DNA from: Vanessa cardui
Taxonomy: Eukaryota > Arthropoda > Insecta > Lepidoptera > Nymphalidae
Assembly (NCBI RefSeq): GCF_905220365.1
Contig: NC_061138.1
Location: 12,353,814-12,417,813 of the forward strand
DNA: 64,000 nt
Reading direction: 5' to 3'
In this document: positions 11,022-22,950 of the stretch, piece after piece
Position numbering within the stretch: position 1 is the stretch's first letter
Layout of the letters: the number at the start of each line of letters is the position of its first letter
Notes under the pieces: generated by a model
What the model saw: the letters and a program-made list of their open reading frames with translations, nothing else
Database searches by the model: none
Told to the model about the DNA's origin: nothing
Position numbers and translations under genes: made by a program

Positions 11022-12609
11022 TTAGTACTTTATTACTATATTCGGTTACATATATGTCACAATATTATTACACGAAGACTCCAAGCATAACAGACGTCCT
11101 CAACGGAGACTATCCAATAGTTCTCTTTGTTTCTCCTTCTCAAATTCCAATGAGAGAATTTAAATGGAACAACGGGAATAGGCGCAGAACTCGGCTTCAT
11201 TTATTTTACGACACTGTGATTTTAAACACTACTAATTTCCAAACTTCGTTACTGTGAATTTGATATAAGAAACTATTAACTTCTTAGTATTCCTATCTGC
11301 TTTGAGCCAGCGAGGCAATCAAGGCGAATAATGTGCCTCTGTTTTTTTTTCGTATTAATTTGTGCATATCCACTGCTCTACTTTATTTATATTTTAATTT
11401 TGAGTATATATAAGATAAAATCAAAACAGATCAGTTTATTTTTATTCGCCGTTTGTCTGATTCTTGATGAAACTCCTTATTGCATTTTTTAGCAATTGCC
11501 AAGTTTTATTTTTTTATACTAATCAGCTTTAGAGTAATAAATAAAACATTCGAAATAAAATCGGAAAAGGATATTTGAAAAATTTATTTATTTATTTTTT
11601 ATAAAAAAAAACAACAACAAGAGAGACAAATATGTTGGAAATTATGCTTAAAGCAACCTTAATTTTGCTCAAACACCAATAAATTGTATTTTAGTAAAAT
11701 TACAGTAAACAAAATTCTATCCATTCATTTAGCAAATTTCTAATTTAAAAGATAAACACTCAGTGACCAAATAGCTAAACCTGTGTGGGTTTTTGAAAGC
11801 CTTCTCAATACCCTACATCACTGAACGCCGAGGGAAGCGGGTAGTTCAATATATAATGGCCACCGGGGGCATTCATCGTGTAGGGTGTCCATCAAAAATT
11901 CGGAATTCCGTTTATTTTTATAGTTCATTACATTTTAAATGTTTATTTCTGTTTTTTTACACAACACTTTATCAAAAATAATACTTATACTGAGCTTTGT
12001 TTTAATTATAAATAGTCATAGTGCTTATTTGGAAATTTTAAAGTAAAACCGTCTGTGAATCTGTGATATTATTAAATTGAAAAATTAGTTTTAAGCGAGA
12101 TCATGCGAAGAAAACTCATTGAAATGTCATTAAAACTCGATAACTATCAAAATGTTAAACAAAACTTGCCTTTACATTACTACAAAAATGTTTTTAAAAT
12201 AACATGCATTTTTTTCCAAATCTCAATGCACATTAAATCACATTTATAGCGCTACAATATACGAAATGTTAAGCCTAGTTTAAGCTCACATTACATTTTT
12301 AGAACACAGAGAGACCCAATATTTATGGTATAGTTTGGTAGTCTGCCAAATAATCGTTAAAAGGTAAATTGGGCAAGAAAATACGAGATAACGGAACGTT
12401 TCTCGTTGATTGTGCCAGTATGTGGCAAAGTTTTTTGGCATCAATGGCCAATCGCATCACATCTTAAAAAACTGCACTGACCAACAAAATAAACTTGCAT
12501 ATCGCTGCGCTTTTTGGTTTCACCCGTTTTAAATTTGAATGATCATCATTAAAAACATGTTCTTGTATAGTTGATAGCACGTTGGTGATGTGGAAATGGA
12601 ATGGAACGG
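11022..12609. other. No recognised feature
   Basis: AT-rich DNA. Short ORFs (11018-11257, 11793-11981) show no coding features. Nothing else was recognised. Confidence 0.4.
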
Positions 12610-12868
12610 AAATTTGTAGATGATAAAAAAGCTTGGAAAAAATACCTTTTGATCTCCAGGCAGGATACATTACATACATATATAATTGTATTTAACTAAT
12701 ATGATTGTATTTTTTAAATGTTGAAAAAGAGTAACTAATGAGTTTCTTGTCGGTTCTTCTCGGTAGAATCTACTTTCCGAACCGGTGGTAGCTTTACTTA
12801 ATTGTAAAATGACGATTCAAAAGTGCTTGTAAGGGCCCGCTTGAATAAAGTTTATTTTGATTTTGAAT
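12610..12868 (+). mobile_element. Non-LTR 3' end (family A)
   Basis: Begins with coding remnant TTTGTAGATGATAAAAAAGC (FVDDKKAW; the stop codon is mutated). It runs through CTCCAGGCAGGATACATTAC and CTCGGTAGAATCTACTTTCC to AATAAAGTTTATTTTGATTT. Confidence 0.85.
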
Positions 12869-12956
12869 ATTTCGTACAGTGTTATATCTATGCGCGGTGG
12901 GACATGAAATACCTCGTCCTTATTTTAAAGTGAAAACTTACTTTACACAAAATCTA

Positions 12957-13119
12957 TATCTATACTAATATTATAAATGTCAAAGTAACTATGGCTGCCT
13001 GCCTGTCAGTCTTTCACGACCAAACCAATGAAAATTGGTGTGAAGCCAACTTGAACTCTAAGAAAGACACAGACTGTTTAACCCCTAAAACGCCAGTGAA
13101 GCCGCGAGCGACAACTACT
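12957..13119 (+). mobile_element. Helitron-like element, diverged 3' end
   Basis: Starts TCTATACTAATATTATAAAT, with a CTGCCTGCCTGTCAGTCTTT repeat region, CACGACCAAACCAATGAAA and GAAGCCGCGAGCGACAACTA. The expected terminal CTAG is changed to CTACTG. Confidence 0.65.
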
Positions 13120-14446
13120 GTACTAATAATCAACACAGTTAAAATATCATATTATGTTTATTTATGGTCACTTATTTTTATTAATCTAGTCTGTTGTCAA
13201 ATACGACCTACTTACCCTGGTCAACAATATTTTTAACTTGAACTTACCCAGACATTGATGCCAATTTTTTTATACTTATTAAATACATTTATCAATGGTA
13301 GAATTACTAAAATTTTAAAACGTGACTCCTTTATGCATTCTCCAGTTTGTTTAAAAAATGTAATTGTTTTTGTTTTTGCCAATATCGTTAATTACAACGA
13401 TACAACTTGAACTTAATAAGATTTTTTTCGCAGAAATAAAACGTGCTATCCTCAATTTTATCTAGAATTGTTTCTCCAGACTTGGCAACGTTTCGTTAAC
13501 TCGTAAACCTATTTCCCATAATCTAGATATAATGTAGGCTTACGAACTAAACGATTTCGATACTGATCTTTAGCGCTTGTATTGTTATTAAAAACAAATT
13601 CAACGTAAACAAAATAACATTACAGTAGAATACACCTAAAATACCATTGAAAATTATAATTGATATCTTTGTATAAAGTGGATGTTTAATATTTCTCTTA
13701 AAGATTATTATACTTTATCAATGTTGACTAATTATATATATCGACTGATTCAGACGCGTGTTTTTTAATGAAGGAGGTTTATATATTTACTCTACGCGTT
13801 TAAAGAATAGTAGCAATGTTCTGTGTTAAGAAATGACTAATATTCTTATTAACATCTTCATTCAAGATTAAAGCGTGGACTCGGAGTAGGAAGCACAATA
13901 ACCCCAGGGGTCAGGATTGAACCTGCTATTTATAATCGCTAACCCGTAACCCTTGCTTCACATCGCGTCAACTTCTAAACGGTTTGATGAGAACTATAGG
14001 AGACATGATAACTGCTATAGATATACATAATCGGAATGAAGAATATAAAAATATATTTGTCTGATGGTGTTGACTTAACATATTACTGATGTTCTACATA
14101 AATTGATAAATTCTTTACAGAAACGAAATTGTCTTATTAAGTCTTAATAATAATATAGATTTTTGGTTGAAAAACTGAGATTGTCCCGAAGTTAACAAAT
14201 ATCATGGTCAACAAAACTGATCGCGATATTATTGAAAGCTTTACTAATTTCAATTGTGTGGTCACCATACCTGACCCAGTTCGGGCTACAAAACGGAACG
14301 CACTTAGCACCGCACGTGTATTGTCATACAGAAAATGCTTAATGAACCTTATTCAATTGATATTAATGATAAATATCAATCACTATGAAAAATTGTCTCG
14401 ACCTTTCCATTGTAATCTTTAACAAAATTTATGTTACCTTATTTAA
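13120..14446. other. No recognised feature
   Basis: AT-rich DNA with short non-coding-looking ORFs. A tRNA-like B-box resemblance near 13910-13930 on the - strand was not strong enough to call. Confidence 0.4.
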
Positions 14447-14628
14447 CAGAGATGGCTCAGCAGATATAATTCGTGTACCCTAACCTAAGATTGCAAGTTC
14501 AAATCATCTTTATAGAGTGTTCATGTACTCAAAGTCGTGTTTGAGCCCCTGGTCAGGCTGATTATTCCGTGTTCATAAGAAGAAGGATCTTTGTCCAACT
14601 GTGAGATATTAGCCTGTTACTTTTTCTT
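14447..14628 (+). mobile_element. Degenerate tRNA-derived SINE
   Basis: Begins AGAGATGGCTCAGCAGATAT and has a B-box-like GCAAGTTCAAATCATC at the expected spacing. The body is too diverged to place in a family with certainty. Confidence 0.45.
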
Positions 14629-14664
14629 AACTTCTTAAGAACTGAAATTAATTTATATTCTTTA

Positions 14665-17599
14665 CTAGCTATACCCGCCCGCTTCGCTGGGCATTAGTCG
14701 CAGAAAAAAAAAAAATTTTTCATTTTGTAATTAATTACTGATCATCAACAATGTACAAATAATAAAGGAACAAATAAAGAGAAAAAAACATGCGAGACAT
14801 AGTCAAATTCTTAAAAAAAAATAATAATATTCGTCATCCATATCATATTCTTCAATGATGTTCTCGATAGGCTGCAGATTGGTCATAACACCTATAAAAT
14901 TATACGATGTTACATTGGTACGATGAATTTTTAATTTAATTTCTATAGTCTATAAAAGTTTGCATCAAACCAACACGTACTCTTTTATCCGGTTCTATCG
15001 AATATCAATGTTATTACATTTACAACCTTGTCAATACTTGCGAACGTACGTCAAAGCATCCTGAGTATATTCGTGCATATGTTTTGGACTTCCACTGTAC
15101 TAAGATCTTTGTCCAATATCAGCAGATACTTTATCATTCGATATTGTATCTGTAAATAAATGTACTCTTTGGCTCAGAGTTTTGATAGGTTGTATCGAAT
15201 GTAGTTTAATCGTTCGTTCTCGACCATAGCGTACATGTCAACAATGAATTGTTAAAACAGTTGACGACACTTCAGAATATGGTTAGTTTGATTATCTCTA
15301 ATCATTATACGATACGCAAAAAAATCCATACAACTAACTCATCGATGTCACAGAGCCTGTCGTGAGAATATTTTGATACAGTCCGAGATTATATCCATCA
15401 TCTGTTCGCATAAACATAATTGGATAATCGTAATAATTGTCATACTATTGATGTGTTTCAGCGACACCTTGATTGTTTTTGTGTCGCTTAGTGATAACAA
15501 TACCTCGTTTTGTAATTTCTGTACCGACAACTACAGCTGTGACTTCAGGAGCTACGGCAGCATTAAAACACCTTTCATGCTCTGCATTCAATGGCATTCT
15601 ATCTGCATTGATAAAGACTTTGAATCATTTGTTGTTTCACCTTCTAGAGCAGTTTTAAAATCTTTTACTAAACATTTATTTTCATAAAGCATAATCCAAA
15701 ATTTAGCGATGATTTTTCGATTAGTTGTGGTACTGAACATGCATCGAAGATCAATCTTTTTCTACGTTGTCCATGGAATAAATGTCCAGAAACTGGATTT
15801 TATTTAGATACTGAAAGAAGTGAACCAATCATATGATACACTTTAAACGTAGACGCGAAAATATTGTATTGTACAATGTTTGTTGCTCCAAATGATGTTA
15901 TTTCAAAGCAAGAATTGTAATTTCTAATATGTTGAAGGAAATATTCAGACTCCTCAGTAGTTCCCGTAACGTAGATAAGAAGAGGTTCTGGTGGTTCAAC
16001 CAGTTGTGGTAAAAACATTTTGTCAGTGGAGTAGCACTATATCAGCAGTTTATTTGAACATCATAGCGTGACAATACGGGCATACTATATTCATTGAACC
16101 AATGATCACATCGGGATTAATGGGATTGGTTCTAGTTCTTGACTTAGTCTATTCTAATCGTTTATCATCCAGTAAATGGGCTCGCTCGTCAGGTTTTTCA
16201 GTATCTCTTGATAAAGATTCTTGTTCGAAGATCTGGAACTTGATCATTACGTTGACTAACTGTTTTGGCAACTCTCAAAGTAAAAATTCGGATTCTATTT
16301 GTTTCTAAACGTATTTATTGTTGGTATGTTGTTTCCGTAGCTCTTTTGGATGACGCTGCGCATATATTGTTGATGTTCCGATCTTTTGTTTCTTCAATGT
16401 CATGGTAGTTTCTATTTATATAAATTATTTTATTCAATGATGATCAATGATTTGCATTTTTTATTTCATATTTTATACTTATGGGTTGATCGACATATAA
16501 ATGCATCGTAATAGTCGTAATGGCCATCTGTTGGTTATTTTTAATGATACGGATGAAATAATCACTTTCTCCGTGACAAAATACTTGTACGTACTCATTT
16601 TCATGACAATCGGTTGAACGGTGTAGATATATTTATATCGCAGCGCTACTTGGTGGCGAGTTACATCAATGGGGATAGCGTAATCTCTTTATTCATTTGA
16701 TCTTAATGATCGATCAAATAGTTTCTGAGTTTATCGATGACGCACATACAAACACATCTACTTTTGTATATAGATAGCCTATCATTTGCGCAATCACATG
16801 TTTTTCCTGTATACCAATTTTTATAAAGATCGGTGCATCTGTTCTCGAGTTGTAGCAGAACATACAGACAGACAAAATTGTCACTAATGGTAAAAATTAT
16901 GTCAGTCAATCATAAAAAGAATACTTATGACGAATTACGACAAAAATAAGTGTACAGGTAGACTCTAGACATTTATATTTTATTGCTTGCTTGCTTTATT
17001 ATTAGCGTATTTCATTATTATTTATATGCTTCTTTTTTATGGAATAGTTAATACTGTTAACTTTTTTAATTTGGGATGATTGAGAGTGTTATAAAAGCAG
17101 GAATAGACAAATATAATCAGAAAGCTTCGAACTACTAAGCTATTGGGAGTGACACGTGTTATTGTGAGTCAACCATAAAAGATAGACAAAGGCTGTCATG
17201 TGATATTTTTTACATAATTTTAAGGAGAACATTTCCGTAATACACAATTTCTATGTAGTTTTAACCATTAAGGATGTACACACGACGGAAGCTTAAAATT
17301 TGGAGTAACTTCTCCCATTTTCTGACATTTCCCTTCACTGCTCTGCTCCTATTGACTGTAGCGTGATGAAAAATACTATAACCAGCTCAGGAGTATGAAA
17401 AATAATTGTACCAAGTTTCATTAAAATCCGTCGAGTAGTTTTTGTTTCTATAACGGTTATACGGACAGACAGACAGACAGACAAAAATTTTACTGACACA
17501 CCTTGCATACACACACCTTGTTACACCCCTTGATAGTTATTTTGGAAAAATATTTCATGTACAGAATTGACATCCTTACAGATTTATTATAAGTATAGA
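14665..17599 (-). mobile_element. 2.9-kb Helitron with decayed Rep gene
   Basis: On the - strand the element starts A|TCTATACTTATAATAAATCT at 17599 and ends GCGGGCGGGTATAGCTAG|T at 14665. Just before the end is a short hairpin (GCCC ... GGGC around GCGAAGC). TC 5' end, 3' hairpin plus CTAG, and A/T insertion without duplication are the Helitron signature. Near its 5' end is a (GTCT)n tract, as in the shorter copies of the window. Inside lies a Rep-like pseudogene. No helicase region was seen, so the element lost most of its coding part and cannot move by itself. Confidence 0.85.
14840..16403 (-). pseudogene. Helitron Rep/helicase N-terminal region, decayed
   Basis: Reading the - strand in shifting frames from an ATG at 16403 gives a recognisable series of Helitron Rep N-terminal segments. 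They are MTLKKQKIGTSTIYAQR; RTNPINPDVIIGSMNIVCPY with a CPYC cysteine pair; TGTTEESEYFLQHIRNYNSC; FEITSFGATNI; and VYHMIGSLL. Then come NAEHERCFNAA, VTAVVVGTEITKR, a segment like YDYPIMFMRTDDGYN, an LMIRDNQTNHILKCRQL-like stretch and MHEYTQDALTYVR. These come in the family order. Stops and frameshifts separate most of them. The HxH and YxxxK catalytic blocks of Rep and the whole helicase domain were not found, so the gene is truncated as well as decayed. The 72-codon ORF at 15800-16018 is the longest intact piece; the + strand ORFs here are shadows. Confidence 0.85.
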
Positions 17600-18230
17600 T
17601 AATATATTATATAGATTATTTTAATTAACTCTTTACTTTAATAATATTTCCATCCGATTCTTAATCTACTAAGGTGATGTATACGATCACTTATACAATT
17701 TAAGAATAGTTTTATTTTACAATCTACAGGTTTGTATGGTCATTTACCATATTTAAATTATAAATATTTAAATTAATTATACACAACCACGATATCAAAT
17801 ATCGATATCACTTGAACAATTTTTGTTTTGCAAGTAATGAACAGAAAGCAGTATCTACAATAGATGTAAATAGATAAATAAGATATTTATAACTATTTTT
17901 TTATTTTTCATTTCATCGTCATTCTTAACTATTCTTGTATAAAACTACCCGTGACCTGTTCACAGGAGTGTAATTGATCAATAAAAAAATGACCTACAAA
18001 TAAAAATATATTTTAAGATAAAAATATTTTTTTGGGATTGGATCTTTAGTTCCGAAGATGAACACCAACAAAAAAAAACTAATTTTACATTTCCAATAAT
18101 ATTAGTATATATTAGAGCTTTTATTTTTTAAGTGTATGTTTAATATGTTATACTATATTACAGACACTGCAACGTTTATTTTTATGTTTAGTATGTTTAT
18201 AATGCCCTTAACAAAATAAATAATATAAAA
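17600..18230. other. AT-rich spacer, nothing recognised
   Basis: Strongly AT-rich DNA between the Helitron and the left inverted arm. No ORF or repeat was recognised. Confidence 0.45.
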
Positions 18231-18574
18231 ACATATCAAAGAACCTCCGGCATTTCAAGTGAAAACAACAATTAATGGTGGAAAGCTTGTCAAATTACCG
18301 ACACAATAGGGTAAATTGCACCGAAAACTTAACAGATTCGAGCGCTTTCAGACGGCACTAAAACAATCAGTGCCTCAGAAATTCAACCGAAGCAAATAAA
18401 ATACGTTTTGCGCGTAATTTATATTTGAAATGAAATTTGTATGGGCTTTTAATGTGTATTTGAGAGGACGAACTGTTACACTTTTATATGTAACATTAAA
18501 ACGAAATATTTATAACGAAAGAGGTTTATCTCTAAAGAAAAAAGGAAACCATTTTATCACATAACGTATTAAAT
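18231..18574 (+). repeat. Inverted arm, left copy
   Basis: Runs from ACATATCAAAGAACCTCCGG to CATAACGTATTAAAT and is the reverse complement, with about 10 percent visible differences and a few gaps, of 21648-21947. Shared blocks include ACACAATAGGGTAAATTGCA, TTCAACCGAAGCAAATAAAA and TACGTTTTGCGCGTAATTTA. No coding sequence was recognised. It may be one of two oppositely oriented copies of a dispersed repeat, or one terminus of a larger element. Confidence 0.8.
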
Positions 18575-18711
18575 CGGGTTCTTTCTTACCATAATTAGTG
18601 TCACTAGTGTGTTCAATAAAGAAGATGGTTTTCACTATAGAAAAAAAACGTGAGCCTTATTTAAGAAATACAATTTTTACAAGATGGTTTAAACCGAGCT
18701 GCTTCATTTTT

Positions 18712-18775
18712 GGGTACTTGTGGCAAAATTTCACCCCACACACATTCAGGTTACATCACAAAGATTTCGCTTGCA
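18712..18775 (-). mobile_element. SINE family A fragment, degenerate
   Basis: On the - strand this resembles the mid-body of family A (ACCTGAATGTGTGTGGG, AAATTTTGCCACA). It is short and diverged. Confidence 0.35.
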
Positions 18776-19255
18776 CACGATATGTACTATAAACACAAAC
18801 TGAGTCCGAAGCAGCTCAGGACTTGCCCTGCATGATTGTTCTTCACCATTCTTCACTTCACAATTTCAAATAAATGGATCTTTGCTTATTTTAAGTTTTA
18901 AATGAATGCAATGTGAAAGACCCTAATACCCCTTTGTTTCGTTTCTCTAGCCATCTCAATATTACTTTGGAACTTTGTTTAAATCTCTAATTTAATATAA
19001 GACTAAAGTTTTTGACGTTTTATCTAAAATGTTTGCTTGTTTAAAATTATTACACTAATACAATCAACGGATATTGAAGATAATAATAACTAATTACTTT
19101 TATAAGATTACTTATAAGATCAAGTTCAGTAATGAAGATATTTCGGTCAAGGCTGTTGGCGATGTTATGATGGTGTTGTCCCAACCAATTATACAATTTA
19201 TCACGACTAATCTCCTTGGAGACCAACCAATGCACACCGAACATACTATCGTATA

Positions 19256-19336
19256 GAATGATGCACGAACTTGTTGACTTCCAGGCAGGATATATTACAT
19301 ACATATATAATTGCATTTAACTAACATGACTAATTT
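19256..19336 (+). mobile_element. Non-LTR 3' UTR fragment (family A)
   Basis: Carries TTGACTTCCAGGCAGGATAT, ATTACATACATATATAATTG and CATTTAACTAACATGACT. It breaks off before the GGTAGAATCTAC block. Confidence 0.65.
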
Positions 19337-19454
19337 TTCAAAAAATCCGACACCCAAAATGCAGGACCAATTAGGCTTTACGTGCTTACCAGACTCTGAG
19401 GATGTTATTGAGAATTATTCGACTTAAAGTAACTCAAAATATTTAGCCTTTTTA

Positions 19455-19775
19455 GCCGACTTAAAAAAGGAAGAGGTTATCAATTCGTCTGTATTTTCAT
19501 TGTTTGTTACCTCATAACATTTGCCTGGGTGAACCGATTTTGAATTTTATTTATTTGAAAGCTAGTACTTCCCACGTGGGACCATTTTAACGACTCTAGA
19601 CTCTAAAAATTGTAAGTAGGTATATTAAATCGTAAATCGACTTTTTGGTAGTCTAATATTTTTCATTTCATTTTACATAGGAGAACTCTAGAGAATATTG
19701 TGAATACGCAATTATTTTTATTACTTTTTAGTGTATATTAATTTGTTTTGAAATAGTGTATTATTTGAAGTCGGT
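19455..19775 (+). repeat. Dispersed TIR repeat, copy 2, uninterrupted
   Basis: Starts GCCGACTTAAAAAAGG and ends TTTGAAGTCGG, so the termini are inverted. It shares its body with 774-1350 but lacks that copy's insert. It lies between the two inverted arms. Confidence 0.65.
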
Positions 19776-20069
19776 TTTTTTCTGTTAAAATGTTTGTATG
19801 ACCAGACCATCGATGGAGTCACAAGTAAATATGAACTCTATTTTACAATATCATAAACCGATGAAACGGAAATCTGACAGGACTGGAAGAGTTCGGGCGA
19901 ACCGGCTAAACGTGCTCTCAAGCGTGGCAGGGTTATCAAATTGAACTCCCAAACTTCGGACTGCCATTGAGAACTTCTTGTCAGAAAAATCGTCAAACCA
20001 ATTAGTTAGGACATTGATCGTACTTACTAAAGCTTAGTATATAGTTATAATTTTCATCATCATTATTCA

Positions 20070-20239
20070 ACAACAACAACAACAACCTGTAAAATTCTCA
20101 CTGCTGGGCTGAGGCCTCCTCTCACTTTGAGGAAAAAGTTTGAATATTCAGTTGGTGGAATACACATGTGGCAAAATTTCTATGAAATTAAACACATTCA
20201 GATTTTCGGACGCGTTTTAACCGCTGGCCCATCTCGGTT
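20070..20239 (-). mobile_element. SINE family A, internally deleted
   Basis: Begins with the (CAA)n tail and CTGCTGGGCTGAGGCCTCCT, has GGTGGAATACACATGTGGCA, and ends with the head complement GCTGGCCCATCTCGG. The segment between about the GTGAAGG and B-box regions is missing. Confidence 0.75.
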
Positions 20240-21044
20240 CAATTATTATTGAAATCTTTAATTTTATATTACCTGTCAAAGCTGACAGCTTTTTGATAAA
20301 AATAGAGGCCAACTTTTGGCTCCTAAATATATGCAAACGAGTTTAAAATGATTTTTAACGAAGCTCTATCGTAGCTGTCACTAACACCTTTCTTCTTTCT
20401 TTTGTGATACGACACTCTATATATGCATGAAAATAATCTGATATTTATATTTGCAACTAAAATTCACTTAAAACATGAAATAAAATGAAAACTCATGTTA
20501 ACGACTCATATAGAAAGATTTACAAAACTCTAATCATAAAGCACTTTTTTATTTAAAACTGGTATGCATGTCGTATATATGAATCAAGTTAAAAAAAACG
20601 CTTTAATAATTCTATTTAAGCTGGATTTTAATTTCAAAGGTTTATGAATAACCATTATCCACTTGAACGGATACGTAAACTCAAGCAGGTCTTATATATT
20701 AACTCGCCTAAGACCACTTTATGATTAAAAATAAATTACATTTTTAAAACTTCAAGCGCAGGTTAAAAAAAATCGCTTAAATGGAACAAGCTGGAGAGTT
20801 TCAAAGCATACTACGCTCTTGAGAAATATATTTTTTCTCTGTATTATAACTTTCAGGCAATTGCTATCTGACCGTTCCGATTCATTACGTTGAAACTTGT
20901 TTTATGACTTGAAGATACTACTTTTAAAAATAAACAGAATATAATATATACTAATATTATAAAGAGTTTGTATGTAGGAGTTAATCTTAGGAAGTAATGA
21001 ACTAATTCTATAAGAAATTTACTGGTATGAAACAATTTTCCTGA
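20240..21044. other. No recognised feature
   Basis: AT-rich DNA between a SINE A and a SINE B copy. A TACTAATATTATAAAG stub near 20950 resembles a Helitron-like 5' end but is too short to call. Confidence 0.4.
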
Positions 21045-21292
21045 GAATAAATAATAAATAAATAAATATGGGACAGCATCAAATATATTACTCTGATCCC
21101 AATGTAAGTAGCTATAGCACTTGTGTTGTGGAAAATCAGAAGTAACGACGGTACCACAAACACCCAGACCCGAGACAACATAGAAAACTAATCAATTTTC
21201 TGCATCGACTCGGTTGGGAATCGCCTGGGACCTCGGAGTGGCGTACCCATGATAACCGATGTACACACTACTCGACCACGGAGGTCGTCAAG
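21045..21292 (-). mobile_element. tRNA-derived SINE (family B), nearly full length
   Basis: The - strand reads GACGACCTCCGTGGTCGAGT, CATGGGTACGCCACTCCGAG, a B-box region, then GTGTTTGTGGTACCGTCGTT, ACTTCTGATTTTCCA and a tail ending in (TTTA)n. The B box is damaged: the GGTTCGATTCCCG seen in better copies has a deletion here. Confidence 0.8.
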
Positions 21293-21647
21293 AATCATGT
21301 ATATAAATAGCGTTAGCCGATTTTTGTCCCAGTGAATATGGGACTGCATATATAAAATCGGTCATTTTGAGCAGCTCCAACCATAAATTTGCAGAAAATT
21401 AAAAAATAATTCTTGATTGCAAGTTACTTAATTCTTACCTTATTGTGTTATTTTAAATTTAATATTCAACGACCTTTTTTATTGTTTTTTTTTATGGCTT
21501 TTATGTGTGCCAAGAGAACCCAGATTATTTCGCCAGTGTCACGTGCGATGGAGAAGATACGATGGAGATTGAACGGTCCGGACGAGATCTTTTTTATAGT
21601 TGTTAATATGTTTATTGAACATACTGACGACCTTATTTATGAGTTAG

Positions 21648-21947
21648 ATTTAATACGTTATGTGATATAATGGTTTGCAGTTTCCTTTAAAGATAAACGT
21701 CTTTAGTTATAAATATTTAGTACATTCAAAGCCCATACAAATTTCACTTCAAAAATAAATTACGCGCAAAACGTATTTTATTTGCTTCGGTTGAATTTCT
21801 GAGGCACTGGATTGTTTTAGTGCCGTCTGAAAGCGCTCAAATCTGTTAAGTTTTCGGTGCAATTTACCCTATTGTGTCGGTAATTTGACAAGCGTTCTAC
21901 CATTAATTGTTGTTTTCACTTGTAATGCCGGAGATTCTTTGATATGT
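21648..21947 (-). repeat. Inverted arm, right copy
   Basis: Reverse-complement partner of 18231-18574. About 40 bp present in the left arm (around 18460-18500) are missing here. The inner edge is at ATTTAATACGTTATGTGATA; inward of that the two sequences stop matching. Confidence 0.8.
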
Positions 21948-21996
21948 ATTTCAATTATTCACGTGAAAGAATTATGGTGACGTTTTATTAATTACG

Positions 21997-22281
21997 AGCC
22001 GAGATGGCAAACGTGCATTTTAACCGATGATTTCGGGTACAAACCCAGGCAAGCACCATTAAATATCTATGTCCTTAATTTGTGTTTATAATTCATCTCG
22101 TGCTCGGCGGTGAAGGAAAACTTCCTAAGGAAACCTGAATTTGTTTAACTTCATTTAAATTTTGCCACATGTGCATTCCACCAACCCGCATTGGAACAGT
22201 GTGGTGGAATATGTTCCAAACCCTCTCCTTAATGGAAGAGGAGGCCATTAGCCCAGCAGTGGGAAATTTACAGGCTGTTAC
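21997..22281 (+). mobile_element. SINE family A
   Basis: GAGATGGCAAACGTGCATTT lacks part of the A-box region, while CGGGTACAAACCCAGGCAAG keeps the B-box area. The body and the AGCCCAGCAGTGGGAAATTT tail are complete. Confidence 0.85.
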
Positions 22282-22499
22282 TGTATTATTTAAGATTTAA
22301 CTTATAATATATAATCAACACAACTCCTACGCCAATATTACATATTAGTACACTAATCTAGAGTAGGTACATATTATACAATAAATATTAAAAACCACCA
22401 GCTTCTACAAGAGTTGTTGACCTGGTTTGTCTTGTTAGTACAAAAAAGTAGGACATCAATTATTTCTTTTATAATTAATGAAGCTGAATCAAAATATTG

Positions 22500-22688
22500 G
22501 ACATGTTATATATTAAATAAATATTGGTTAAAATTACATACATTACTCTGATACCAATGTAAGTAGTAATCACTTGTGTTATGGAAAATCAGAAGTAACG
22601 ACGGTACCACAAACACCCAGAGCCAAGACAACATAGAAAACTAATGAACTTTTTACATGTACACACTCGACCACGGAGGTCATCAATA
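22500..22688 (-). mobile_element. SINE family B, internally deleted
   Basis: Carries ATTACTCTGATACCAATGTA, GAAAATCAGAAGTAACGACG and GTACCACAAACACCCAGA and ends with CGACCACGGAGGTCATCA. The B-box section of the tRNA-like head is missing. Confidence 0.75.
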
Positions 22689-22716
22689 AAGCTATATAAA
22701 CTTTCTAGAACTAAAC

Positions 22717-22950
22717 TTGGCATTTATGACGCTACTAATAGAGTCCTGCGATGCTAATGTTTCACAAATAATCCTGTACAGATGTAAATCCCCCATTATA
22801 TATTATTATAACTTTCTTTATTATGTTATCCCAGAAAGCGTTCAAAATGCATCTGTTGCCAAATTTAAAAAAACTATTAAGGAACGCTTGTGTGCAACAG
22901 GTTATTATACAATTAATGAGTTTATGATTGATAGTACACCTTGGGAATGA
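22717..22950 (+). pseudogene. C-terminus of a non-LTR retrotransposon protein
   Basis: The last part of this open frame reads VIPESVQNASVAKFKKTIKE, then RLCATGYYTINEF and ends STPWE-stop. It matches the C-terminal tail coded by better-preserved family A copies on the - strand, where FKSFIKNTLVKKAYYSIQDF leads to DDKKAWN-stop. This end motif (FKxxIKxxL, YY, IxxF, W) belongs to the ORF2 terminus of the elements that supply the abundant 3' tails here. The RT itself is absent. The 5' part of the frame is unlikely to be coding. Confidence 0.75.

Noticed and set aside
15373..15687. 104-codon + strand ORF
   Set aside because: It is antisense to the Rep pseudogene of the Helitron, whose - strand segments are recognisable.
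21413..21670. 85-codon ORF with a KRTQIISPVSRAMEKI-type segment
   Set aside because: It runs into the right inverted arm; no family recognised and no support from the left arm, which lacks the sequence.
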